A stretch of DNA of 64,000 bases, taken from assembly GCF_005885605.1 (NCBI RefSeq), contig NZ_SZVP01000001.1, positions 248,001 to 312,000 on the forward strand, in the 5' to 3' direction. Source of the DNA: Colwellia ponticola. Its GTDB lineage: Bacteria; Pseudomonadota; Gammaproteobacteria; Enterobacterales; Alteromonadaceae. Below the pieces are notes generated by a model, which did not search any database, was not told where the DNA came from, and saw nothing but the letters and a program-made list of their open reading frames with translations. This document shows positions 17,929 through 26,553 of the stretch, in pieces; the first letter of the stretch is position 1; each line of letters begins with the position of its first letter. The translations under genes were made by a program, and so were the position numbers.

Positions 17929-18808
17929 CATTTTATACACGCTAATCTTGTGGCTAAGTTGTTGTAGCATTTTTTGCTCAACAGCTTTTGCCCGATCTTA
18001 TGATGACATTATCGAAAGTAATGAGATTACCGTTGCCGTTTATAGCGATTTCATTCCTTTTTCATACCAAGAAAATGGTGAACCAAAAGGTATTGATATT
18101 GAAGTCGCCAAACATATTGCTAAAGCGTTAGGTGTGACGCTGCGTTTTAGGTGGGTAACCGCTGATGAAAATGTTGAAGATGACTTACGTAATAATCTAT
18201 GGAAAGGACATTACCTTAAACGCACTATCGCTGATTTAATGCTTAGAGTGCCTTACGATACAAAGTACACTCAATTACGTGACGACCTTGGTGAACGAGT
18301 CCATCAACAAGTACATATGTTCGCTCCTTATCATACTGAATCATGGAAAATAATTTTCAATACTAAAAAAATTGAAGAAGTGACCACCATGGCTATTTTC
18401 CAATACCATAACATTGGTGTTGAAGTTGATTCTATCCCACAGTTTTACCTTATCTCTGCTTTCAACGGTCGAATGAGGAATAAAACAAAACAATTTAGTT
18501 CACTAGCACTAGCTATTTCAGCCATGGATGAAAATAAGGTTGATGCTGTCATGGGGCTACGAAGCCAAGTGAGTCATTATCAGCATAAGCTTGCCTCCCC
18601 TTCTTACCAGTTAGCAAAAAATGCTTTTCCAATGATAGGGACACAGCAATGGGATATAGGTATGGCCGTTAAAAGTGACTATCGCCAATTAGGTTATGCC
18701 GTTGGGGACATTGTCAACGACATGGTAAAGCAAGGTGTCATGGAGAAAATATTTTTACAGTACAATGCTATTTACCAAATGCCAGAACTGTATTCGGTTA
18801 GCAAATAA
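17918..18808 (+). CDS. Quinoprotein dehydrogenase-associated periplasmic binding protein (PedG/XoxJ-like)
   Basis: This 296-residue protein starts at a GTG inside the pedF 3' end. It has a signal peptide (LILWLSCCSIFCSTAFA) and a solute-binding SBP_bac_3-like fold: ITVAVYSDFIPFSYQENGEP-KGIDIEVAKHIAKALG. Such proteins are regularly encoded next to PQQ alcohol dehydrogenases (XoxJ in methylotrophs, PedG in Pseudomonas) and are thought to help assemble or activate the dehydrogenase rather than import a substrate. The overlap with pedF indicates a two-gene transcription unit upstream of the dehydrogenase. Confidence 0.87.
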   Translation: MKSSILYTLILWLSCCSIFCSTAFARSYDDIIESNEITVAVYSDFIPFSYQENGEPKGIDIEVAKHIAKALGVTLRFRWVTADENVEDDLRNNLWKGHYLKRTIADLMLRVPYDTKYTQLRDDLGERVHQQVHMFAPYHTESWKIIFNTKKIEEVTTMAIFQYHNIGVEVDSIPQFYLISAFNGRMRNKTKQFSSLALAISAMDENKVDAVMGLRSQVSHYQHKLASPSYQLAKNAFPMIGTQQWDIGMAVKSDYRQLGYAVGDIVNDMVKQGVMEKIFLQYNAIYQMPELYSVSK

Positions 18809-19111
18809 TAGTAATACTCGCTCTGACTATGTAGTCATGTTGATTGGCTTAGCTAACTCAACGCATTAATCCGGCTCATTGCGCTTGATATGGTATCGCG
18901 TTACATATCATACTTTTTCATCATACTAAATGATGAAAAAAACGCTACTGCTGATTAATAGATAAGTAAATAGAGGCGTTTTATCATCGATATAGCCTGC
19001 AATTATGCTTGATTCATATCACAAGATGATAATGAATTTATTGCCCTTATGCAGGACGCTAAATAAAGAAGTATATCTTTAATCAAATTTACAACCCGAG
19101 AGGAAATAACA
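18809..19111 (+). promoter_or_regulatory. Leader region of the quinoprotein dehydrogenase gene
   Basis: This 303-bp gap contains an AT-rich hairpin at 18914-18940 (TTTTTCATCAT / ATGATGAAAAA, loop ACTAA) and, around it, AAAACGC...GCGTTTT arms at about 18938-18980. The hairpin could end the upstream pair's transcript or act in the 5' region of the dehydrogenase mRNA. A strong ribosome site GAGGAAA precedes the ATG at 19112. No other gene is visible. Confidence 0.45.
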
Positions 19112-20875
19112 ATGATAACAGCAGGTAAAACTAAGGTATTGTCATTATCTATAGCAATATCTTTAGCGCTCACTAGCTTAGCAAATGCTGAAGTGACCGA
19201 TAAAGATATTGCCAATGACCAAATGACAACGAATGATGTTGTGTCCTATGGACTTGGCCTGAGAGGACAACGTTACAGCCCTCTTGATAAGATAAATATT
19301 GATACCGTTAAAGAGATGCGTCCGGTATGGTCATTTTCACTAGGTGGTGAAAAACAACGTGGTCAAGAATCTCAACCTATGGTCAAAGATGGCGTCATGT
19401 ACATTACTGGCTCTTACTCACGCGCGTATGCTATAGACGTAAATACAGGTGATGAACTGTGGCAATATGATGCAAGATTACCCGATGGTATTATGCCTTG
19501 TTGTGATGTTATTAACCGTGGCGTTGCCTTATACGGCGACCTAGTAATCTTTGGTACGCTTGATGCAAAACTAGTCGCGCTTAATAAAGACACCGGTAAA
19601 GTCGTTTGGAAAAAGACAGTTGAAGATTATAAAGCGGGTTACTCAATAACTGCTGCACCCATTATCGTAAAAGGTAAAGTCATTACCGGTGTTGCTGGTG
19701 GTGAGTTTGGTGTCGTCGGTAAAGTAAGAGCCTATGATGCAAAAAATGGTAAATTAGTTTGGGAGCGTCCAACAGTTGAAGGCCACATGGGCTATATCTG
19801 GAAAAATGGTAAAAAAGTTGAAAACGGTATTTCTGGTGGAAAACCAGGTCAAACATGGCCAGGTGATCTGTGGAAATCAGGTGGCGCAGCACCTTGGTTA
19901 GGTGGTACTTATGATGCTGACGTTGATTTACTCTTTTTTGGTACCGGTAACCCTGCTCCGTGGAATTCACATTTACGCCCAGGCGATAACCTGTTCTCAT
20001 CATCGCGTTTAGCTATTGACCCTGATACCGGTAAAATTGTTTGGCACTTTCAAACCACACCACACGATGGTTGGGATTTTGATGGTGTAAACGAACTTAT
20101 TCCTTTCGATTATAAAGATAACGGAAAAACAGTTAAAGCTGCAGCAACAGCAGACAGAAATGGTTTCTTCTATGTACTTAATCGTGAAAATGGTGACTTT
20201 ATTCGAGGCTTCCCGTTTGTTGATAAACAAACATGGGCTTCAGGCTTAGATAAAAATGGTCGTCCAATTTATATTGATAGTAATAGACCTAGTGATCCAA
20301 GCAAATCAAAAGATGGTAATAAAGGCAGTACTGTTATTTCAGCGCCGGCTTTCTTAGGCGGCAAAAACTGGATGCCTATGGCTTACAGTCAAGATACCAA
20401 GCTATTCTATGTCCCTTCAAACGAATGGGAAATGGATATTTGGAACGAACCTACTGCTTATAAAAAAGGCGCTGCCTATTTAGGTGCGGGCTTTACCATT
20501 AAACCAATCAATAAAGATTATATTGGTGTATTAAAAGCAATAGACCCTCAAACAGGTGAAGTAATTTGGCGTTATAACAACTACTCACCATTATGGGGTG
20601 GTGTTCTTGCCACTGCTGGTAACCTAGTATTTACCGGTACTCCTGAAGGTTATTTATTAGGACTTGACGCTAAAACAGGTGAAGTAAAATATAAATTTAA
20701 TACTGGCTCAGGTATTGTCGGTTCTCCTGTGACTTGGGATATGGATGGCGAGCAATACATTTCTGTTCTATCTGGTTGGGGTGGCGCTGTACCTTTATGG
20801 GGTGGTGATGTTGCCGAACGGGTAAAACACTTTAACCAAGGTGGTAGTGTCTGGACATTTAAACTACCAAAATAG
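19112..20875 (+). CDS. PQQ-dependent alcohol dehydrogenase, lanthanide type (PedH/ExaF/XoxF-like)
   Basis: This 587-residue periplasmic quinoprotein has a signal peptide ending LANA (about residue 26) and an eight-bladed propeller fold with W-motif repeats (DELWQYD, GKVVWKK, GKLVWER, GKIVWHF, GEVIWRY). Cys130-Cys131 is the vicinal disulfide pair. Glu198 (GGEFG), Asn280 (GTGN) and Asp322 (WDFDG) are the metal and catalytic residues by family alignment. Asp324, two after the catalytic Asp, is the extra carboxylate of lanthanide-dependent enzymes; calcium enzymes have Ala or Ser there. Electrons should pass to PedF. Substrate (ethanol-like or methanol) is not settled by sequence; the ExaC-like neighbour favours C2 or longer alcohols. 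Confidence 0.93.
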   Translation: MITAGKTKVLSLSIAISLALTSLANAEVTDKDIANDQMTTNDVVSYGLGLRGQRYSPLDKINIDTVKEMRPVWSFSLGGEKQRGQESQPMVKDGVMYITGSYSRAYAIDVNTGDELWQYDARLPDGIMPCCDVINRGVALYGDLVIFGTLDAKLVALNKDTGKVVWKKTVEDYKAGYSITAAPIIVKGKVITGVAGGEFGVVGKVRAYDAKNGKLVWERPTVEGHMGYIWKNGKKVENGISGGKPGQTWPGDLWKSGGAAPWLGGTYDADVDLLFFGTGNPAPWNSHLRPGDNLFSSSRLAIDPDTGKIVWHFQTTPHDGWDFDGVNELIPFDYKDNGKTVKAAATADRNGFFYVLNRENGDFIRGFPFVDKQTWASGLDKNGRPIYIDSNRPSDPSKSKDGNKGSTVISAPAFLGGKNWMPMAYSQDTKLFYVPSNEWEMDIWNEPTAYKKGAAYLGAGFTIKPINKDYIGVLKAIDPQTGEVIWRYNNYSPLWGGVLATAGNLVFTGTPEGYLLGLDAKTGEVKYKFNTGSGIVGSPVTWDMDGEQYISVLSGWGGAVPLWGGDVAERVKHFNQGGSVWTFKLPK

Positions 20876-20908
20876 TATAAAGTGTAAATAGTACAAATAC
20901 ATGATATC

Positions 20909-20943
20909 AAAGGCTTTTGAATTTATTCAAAAGCCTTTTTTTG
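20909..20943 (+). terminator. Rho-independent terminator of the quinoprotein dehydrogenase gene
   Basis: A stem AAAGGCTTTTGAA / TTCAAAAGCCTTT with a short loop, followed by a T-run, begins 34 bp after the stop codon. It is a strong canonical intrinsic terminator. Confidence 0.92.
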
Positions 20944-21283
20944 AGCTCCATGTCCCCACCTCATTCATTAATGGCTCTAGTGCTCTGTTAGGGAAACGAT
21001 CAAGAAATACTGCTCAAAGGCGCTATCTCAAAGCAGCTTAGCCCACCAGAATTGTCATTAAAAAGCTCTGCATCGTCCTAGTCTCCCTCGTTAAAATAAC
21101 CTATTCGTTCTAAAGTATGATGCTTACTATGCAAAGGGAGAGTAGTGCCATTGGTCTTACTGGTACTACTATATAAACATAAAATAACGCTTTGATAGCT
21201 ATCATTCGATAACGGTCAAAGTAAACATAAATAGGGCCACGGAAAAGAGTATGACTCTGGCTGGTCTCGATACGAGGTGATAT
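20944..21283 (+). promoter_or_regulatory. Intergenic region upstream of the aldehyde dehydrogenase gene
   Basis: About 340 bp lie between the dehydrogenase terminator and the aldehyde dehydrogenase start. The gene must have its own promoter here, since a strong terminator precedes it. I see no ORF or strong palindrome; a good ribosome site (GAGGTGAT) precedes the ATG at 21284. Confidence 0.45.
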
Positions 21284-22804
21284 ATGATCTATGCAAATCC
21301 CGGAAGTGAAAATTCTGTTGTTACTTTTAAGCCTAAATATGGAAATTTTATCGACGGTAAATGGCTAGCTCCAGTAAAAGGTAATTACTTTACTAACACT
21401 ACGCCCGTTACCGGTGAGAAAATTTGTGACATACCACGTTCAAGTGCTGAAGATATTGAACTAGCACTTGATGCAGCTCACGCAGCAAAAGAAGCATGGG
21501 GAAAAACCTCAGTACAAGAACGTTCAAACATTTTATTAAAAATTGCTGATCGTATAGAAGAGAACTTAGAAAAAATAGCGGTTGCAGATTCATGGGACAA
21601 CGGCAAGCCGGTACGTGAAACACTAGCTGCTGACATTCCATTAAGTGTCGATCACTTTCGCTATTATGCTGGTTGTATCCGCGCTCAAGAAGGAAGTCTT
21701 TCACAAATAGATAACGATACTGTTGCTTATCATTTTCATGAACCTATCGGTGTTGTTGGTCAAATTATTCCTTGGAATTTCCCAATACTTATGGCGGCAT
21801 GGAAACTTGCTCCTGCGCTAGCAGCGGGTAACTGTATAATCTTAAAACCAGCCGAACAAACACCTGCTAGCATTTTAGTTTTAATGGAACTTATTGCTGA
21901 CTTACTTCCTGCTGGCGTACTAAATATTGTTAATGGTTTCGGTAAAGAAGCCGGTGAAGCCTTAGCAACAAGCACACGCATTGGTAAAATTGCCTTTACT
22001 GGTTCAACGCCTGTTGGCCAACATATATTGAAATGTGCTGCTGAAAACTTAATTCCTTCAACGGTTGAACTTGGTGGTAAATCACCAAACATATTCTTTA
22101 GCGATATTACTCAATTTGAAGATGACTACTTAGAAAAATGTGCTGAAGGTTTTGTGTTAGGCTTTTTCAATCAAGGTGAAATATGTACTTGTCCTTCTCG
22201 TGCATTAATCCAAGAAGATATTTTCGACGAATTCATCGAAAAAGTTATCGCTAAAGCGGATAAAATTATTCGTGGCAATCCATTAGATACTGAAACAATG
22301 GTTGGTGCTCAAGCGTCAGAAGAGCAGTTTAATAAAATCATGAGTTATTTAGCTATTGGTAAAGACGAAGGCGCTAAAGTATTAACCGGTGGTGATAAAG
22401 AGAGCCTAAATGACTCACTAAGTACGGGTTATTATGTTCAGCCAACGATTATGAAAGGCAACAACTCGATGCGTATTTTCCAAGAAGAAATTTTTGGTCC
22501 TGTCATCGCAGTAACAACCTTTAAAGATGAAGCAGAGGCACTTGCCATCGCTAACGATAGTGCCTTTGGTTTAGGTGCTGGTGTTTGGACTCGCGATGCT
22601 AACCTTGCGCACCGTATGGGTCGTGGTATCCAATCAGGTCGTGTTTGGACTAACTGTTATCATTTATACCCTGCTCATGCTGCATTTGGTGGTTATAAGA
22701 AATCAGGTATTGGTCGTGAAACACATAAAATGATGCTTGATCATTACCAGCAAACTAAGAACTTATTAGTTAGCTATAGCACTAGTCCTTTAGGTTTTTT
22801 CTAA
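21284..22804 (+). CDS. NAD-dependent aldehyde dehydrogenase, ExaC-like
   Basis: This 506-residue cytosolic enzyme oxidises the aldehyde made by the periplasmic dehydrogenase. Conserved ALDH elements: [20 protein letters not shown] (oxyanion-hole Asn and cofactor-site residues, about 164-182), FTGSTPVGQ (about 238-246), the general base Glu262 in ELGGKSPN and catalytic Cys301 in [10 protein letters not shown]. The QGE-x-C-TCPSR form matches the ExaC/acetaldehyde dehydrogenase group. The start has GAGGTGAT upstream. It has its own terminator. Confidence 0.92.
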   Translation: MIYANPGSENSVVTFKPKYGNFIDGKWLAPVKGNYFTNTTPVTGEKICDIPRSSAEDIELALDAAHAAKEAWGKTSVQERSNILLKIADRIEENLEKIAVADSWDNGKPVRETLAADIPLSVDHFRYYAGCIRAQEGSLSQIDNDTVAYHFHEPIGVVGQIIPWNFPILMAAWKLAPALAAGNCIILKPAEQTPASILVLMELIADLLPAGVLNIVNGFGKEAGEALATSTRIGKIAFTGSTPVGQHILKCAAENLIPSTVELGGKSPNIFFSDITQFEDDYLEKCAEGFVLGFFNQGEICTCPSRALIQEDIFDEFIEKVIAKADKIIRGNPLDTETMVGAQASEEQFNKIMSYLAIGKDEGAKVLTGGDKESLNDSLSTGYYVQPTIMKGNNSMRIFQEEIFGPVIAVTTFKDEAEALAIANDSAFGLGAGVWTRDANLAHRMGRGIQSGRVWTNCYHLYPAHAAFGGYKKSGIGRETHKMMLDHYQQTKNLLVSYSTSPLGFF

Positions 22805-22856
22805 ACCTTTAGATATTAACCTGTCGCGATTAGCGTAAAAAAGTAGCTATTATGTC

Positions 22857-22912
22857 AATGAGTGTCGGTATTTCTTTTATAGTATTTTAAGAAAACGGCA
22901 CTCATTTTTTTT
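22857..22912 (+). terminator. Rho-independent terminator of the aldehyde dehydrogenase gene
   Basis: AATGAGTGTCG pairs with CGGCACTCATT (one internal mismatch) around a 28-nt loop, followed by about eight T residues. It starts some 50 bp past the stop codon. Confidence 0.75.
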
Positions 22913-23149
22913 CAATAAAGCGAAGCAATTAAAATAATACCCGTTTCGTTCATTAACTGAACTATTTTATACAAAGGAAAAGCCACCAAATACAAGGCAT
23001 TTATTTTAATAACTAGCGGTGCTAATTATTAAATAAATAACACAGTAGTTGCTTGTTTTAACCAGTAGAAATGTTCAGGTAATTAATGCGATTGATATAA
23101 CCTTATCTTATTTTTGTTAACGCTTATAAAAGTTTATTTGGGTGTTAAC
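22913..23149 (+). promoter_or_regulatory. Intergenic region upstream of the NosR-like gene
   Basis: An AT-rich stretch of about 240 bp with no ORF or clear repeat. It presumably holds the promoter of the NosR-like gene. The ribosome site in front of the ATG at 23150 is weak. Confidence 0.35.
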
Positions 23150-25303
23150 ATGCCTTTAAAAAAATTAAAAAAGTTCACCAAATGGGTTACCTTTACCCTG
23201 TTATTAATGTTAACAACCTCCTTCTATTGCGTTGCCTTTAATTCCCCTACTAATCAAAATGCCACCACCATTGCTGATGATATTGCTCAAATTTTTCCCA
23301 GCGCTACACGTATTGGCCCTGTCGATACAGAAATTCCGGTAACCCCTGTTTATCAACTTAATGAACTACTCGGGTATGTTTTCGAATCTGATGATTTCGT
23401 CAACTTTATCGGTTTCTCAGGACAAACCGTTAACCTATTAATTGGCATAGATACCGACGGCGTCTTTACTGGCTTAAAAATATTAAAGCATAACGAACCT
23501 ATCTTTTTACATGGTTTAGGCGAAGCGCCTATGCTGGACTTTATTAAACAATATTTAGGTCATTCCGTTAAAGAGCGCTTTATTGTTAATGCTCGTAATA
23601 AGGACTCTCTTGATGCCACTTATGTTGATGGGGTTACCAAAGCAACAATATCAGTGCTCGTCATTAGTGACACCATTACGGCCGCAGCAATTCAAGTGGC
23701 ACGAGAAAAACTCTCTGGCTTTGTTGCGCCATCAAACACAAGTGTTAATCTTGATTACTATCAGCCTCTAGATTTTACCGAATTAGTACAGAAAAATTTT
23801 ATAACACATTGGCAGCTTTCACGTAATGAAGCGATGACACAGGCCGAAAAAGCATCGCCAAGCTTAACAAGGCTTATTAACCAAATAAGTGACGGAGACG
23901 ATAACTTTATTAATCTGTACTTTGCCTTCGTTCATATCCCTATCATAGGAAAAAATTTATTAGGCGAGCAAGAATACCAACGTTTAATCGAAAATTTAAA
24001 GCCCGGTGAACACGCATTAATGGTATTTGGTCGTGGTAAATATTCGTTTGTTAGTGACGACTTTATTCCACAAACTGTGCCTAGTCGTTTAAGTGGCTTA
24101 CAAGCAACCTTGCCTGTTGATATTCGAGATATCGATTTTTACAGCTATTATGAACCAACCTTTGCACAGGCTATTCCTGATTTTAATAAAATTAAAGTCT
24201 TTAGAATAAAATCACAATCCGGTTTTGAGTTAAATAAAGAACTGTCGTTATCATTAACACTCAACTATAACCAATCATTTTTATCTAAAAAACAGTACAG
24301 CTTCACTATTAATAACACCTTGCCTGACGAGCTCTTTATTCATAAAGAGCCTGAGGTGAACCCTGAAGAAAATAGACCGTTATGGTTAAAAATTTGGATA
24401 GGACGAAGCACTGAAATAATGATATTAAGCGGTTATCTTATATTTTTACTGTGGGTATTTATCAAACAAGACACAATCACTAAAAACGCTAACACCACTC
24501 ATAAGTTACGCTTTGCCTCGTTAGTTTTTGTGTTGTTCTTTATTGGATTTTATTCACAAGGTCAATTATCCGTCATCAATATTTACACCTTACTGTTATC
24601 TATATGGCAAGGTTTTAATATCAATGTTTTCTTGCTTGACCCGATCATTTTTATCTTATGGGTATTTGTTTTTATTAGCCTATTTCTTTGGGGCAGAGGT
24701 CTTTTTTGTGGCTGGCTTTGTCCTTTTGGCGCATTACAAGAGTTTGCTAGCTTAGTAGCAAGTAAGCTAAAAATAAAGCAGATAAAAATAAAGCCTCAGC
24801 ACCATAAAGCCGCGCAAAAAATAAAATACTTTATTCTTTTTTTACTGGTTGGCAGTTCATTTTATTCACTAACACTTGCTGGTCGACTTGCTGAAATAGA
24901 GCCCTTTAAAACCAGTATCACCCTTAATTTTGTTCGTTATTGGCCGTTTGTTTTATATGTAATATTGCTTCTTGCGCTTAGCTTAAAAATTCACAAAGTG
25001 TACTGTCGTTACTTGTGTCCGTTAGGCGCTGGACTTGCTATTGTTGGGCGATATCCACTTTTTAAATGGCTAACACGACGTCAAGAGTGTGGTTCACCGT
25101 GTCAACTTTGTCGCAATAAAAAGTGTGGTATTGATGCAATCAATAAAGACGGTTCGATTGACTATCGCGAATGTATTCAATGCTTAGAATGTGTAGTTAC
25201 TATTAAAGATCCAACGGTATGTGTTGTCGATAAATACGCAAAGAAAAGAGCGGTGGTAGTCGAGGTAAAACCAAGTACTGATTTTAGCAATAAACTTGTT
25301 TGA
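23150..25303 (+). CDS. NosR/NirI-like membrane flavoprotein with polyferredoxin domain
   Basis: The ATG at 23150 gives 717 residues beginning with a signal/anchor helix; an in-frame ATG at 23114 would add 12. The periplasmic N-terminal half is an FMN-binding domain with the sequence DGVTKATIS, whose second Thr is at the position covalently flavinylated in NosR/NqrC-type domains. After it come a membrane helix near ILSGYLIFLLWVF, several more helices with CGWLCPFGALQE and CRYLCPLGAG cysteine motifs, and a C-terminal double 4Fe-4S cluster (CQLCRNKKCG, CIQCLEC). The architecture is that of NosR/NirI. No nos or nir genes are near, so it probably moves electrons for the PQQ system or its regulation. 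Confidence 0.85.
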   Translation: MPLKKLKKFTKWVTFTLLLMLTTSFYCVAFNSPTNQNATTIADDIAQIFPSATRIGPVDTEIPVTPVYQLNELLGYVFESDDFVNFIGFSGQTVNLLIGIDTDGVFTGLKILKHNEPIFLHGLGEAPMLDFIKQYLGHSVKERFIVNARNKDSLDATYVDGVTKATISVLVISDTITAAAIQVAREKLSGFVAPSNTSVNLDYYQPLDFTELVQKNFITHWQLSRNEAMTQAEKASPSLTRLINQISDGDDNFINLYFAFVHIPIIGKNLLGEQEYQRLIENLKPGEHALMVFGRGKYSFVSDDFIPQTVPSRLSGLQATLPVDIRDIDFYSYYEPTFAQAIPDFNKIKVFRIKSQSGFELNKELSLSLTLNYNQSFLSKKQYSFTINNTLPDELFIHKEPEVNPEENRPLWLKIWIGRSTEIMILSGYLIFLLWVFIKQDTITKNANTTHKLRFASLVFVLFFIGFYSQGQLSVINIYTLLLSIWQGFNINVFLLDPIIFILWVFVFISLFLWGRGLFCGWLCPFGALQEFASLVASKLKIKQIKIKPQHHKAAQKIKYFILFLLVGSSFYSLTLAGRLAEIEPFKTSITLNFVRYWPFVLYVILLLALSLKIHKVYCRYLCPLGAGLAIVGRYPLFKWLTRRQECGSPCQLCRNKKCGIDAINKDGSIDYRECIQCLECVVTIKDPTVCVVDKYAKKRAVVVEVKPSTDFSNKLV

Positions 25304-25404
25304 AAATGATAGCGTGGTATTTTATAGCATAACGAAGCGAAGTTGCACTCGATGCTAAAAAACTTAATAGCAGTAGTCGTAAGGGTAATATCAAAAGGGT
25401 TTCT

Positions 25405-26553
25405 ATGAATACAATGAAAACAATTACCGCGGTAACTAAGGTCACTGATCCATACCTTGCGAGCCAAGAATTATATCAACAACTCAATAATAAAAATATT
25501 TGCTTTGTACTCTTTTATTACTCATCGGCTTACGCGCTAGAGTCAATGGCACAAACGATGAACGATACCTTTAAAGATATTGATATTGTTGGCTGTACTA
25601 CCGCAGGCGAAGTAACTCATGAAGGTTACGAGCAACACTCTATTGTTGCTATCGGCTTCTCTAGTCAATATTTTGCCATTAGTGCACAACTTATCAAGTC
25701 GATGGAAAACTTCGACACCATCAATGCGCAATCGACCATAAACAAATTAATAGATAAGTGCCAATCAAAAAATTTAGCGCCAATAAAAAACCACAGTTTT
25801 ATACTGACGTTACTTGATGGACTTTCTTCAAGTGAAGAACAATTTCTCGTTACACTTAACTCTGCAACCAGAGGCATTCCTCATTTTGGCGGCTCTGCTG
25901 GAGATGATATTAATTTAGCAAAGACCCATATTTATTATCAGGGTAAATTCTATCAAAATGCCGCTATTGTCATCATGGTTAACACGACTTTATCTTTTGA
26001 AGCGTTTAATTGTCATCATATTGCACAACCAACAGAAAGGTTAGTGGTCACGGCGGCAGATGCTGATAGTAGAACCGTGTATGAGCTTAATGCTGAGCCT
26101 GCGGCGCTTGAATATGCCAAGTTACTAAACATGGATTTAAAAGAGTTAAGCCCTGAAGTTTTTTCGCTTAACCCTTTGGCAGTAAAAGTAGGCGGGCAAT
26201 ATTATATTCGTTCAATTCAAAAAGTAAATGAAGCCGATTTAAGCCTGACATTCTACTGTGCCGTAGATGTGGGCATAGTGCTAACGGCTGTAGAGATGGG
26301 CGACATATTTGCTCCGGTCATTAAAAAGTTAGATGAAATATCGCAGCGCTATGGAAAACCTGAGCTAGTACTAACCTGTGATTGCTTTTTAAGACGCTTA
26401 GAGATCGAACAAAAAGGCTTAGAAAAAAAAGTGCAAGAAATAAATACCAAATACAATATTGCTGGTTTTAATACCTATGGTGAACACATCAATGGCACTC
26501 ACTTAAATCAAACATTTACTGGTGTGTATATCTCAGGTGGCTTGAATGAATGA
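25405..26553 (+). CDS. FIST domain sensory protein
   Basis: This 382-residue cytosolic protein contains a FIST N domain (DIDIVGCTTAGEVTHEGYEQHSIVAIGFSS) and a FIST C domain (GKPELVLTCDCFLRRLEIEQ; NIAGFNTYGEHINGTHLNQTFTGV). FIST domains are thought to bind small ligands and feed signals to linked kinases. The ribosome site AAGGG precedes the ATG. Its end overlaps the start of the hybrid kinase gene by 8 bp, so the two form a signalling pair, likely with FIST as the input module. Confidence 0.9.
   Translation: MNTMKTITAVTKVTDPYLASQELYQQLNNKNICFVLFYYSSAYALESMAQTMNDTFKDIDIVGCTTAGEVTHEGYEQHSIVAIGFSSQYFAISAQLIKSMENFDTINAQSTINKLIDKCQSKNLAPIKNHSFILTLLDGLSSSEEQFLVTLNSATRGIPHFGGSAGDDINLAKTHIYYQGKFYQNAAIVIMVNTTLSFEAFNCHHIAQPTERLVVTAADADSRTVYELNAEPAALEYAKLLNMDLKELSPEVFSLNPLAVKVGGQYYIRSIQKVNEADLSLTFYCAVDVGIVLTAVEMGDIFAPVIKKLDEISQRYGKPELVLTCDCFLRRLEIEQKGLEKKVQEINTKYNIAGFNTYGEHINGTHLNQTFTGVYISGGLNE

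Noticed and set aside
18914..18940. A riboswitch (for example metal-sensing) upstream of the lanthanide-type dehydrogenase.
   Set aside because: Only a simple AT-rich hairpin is visible; I could not build a multi-helix aptamer or match a known class.
23583..24755. Short plus-strand frames inside the NosR-like gene.
   Set aside because: They are alternative-frame shadows of a protein with a clear domain structure.
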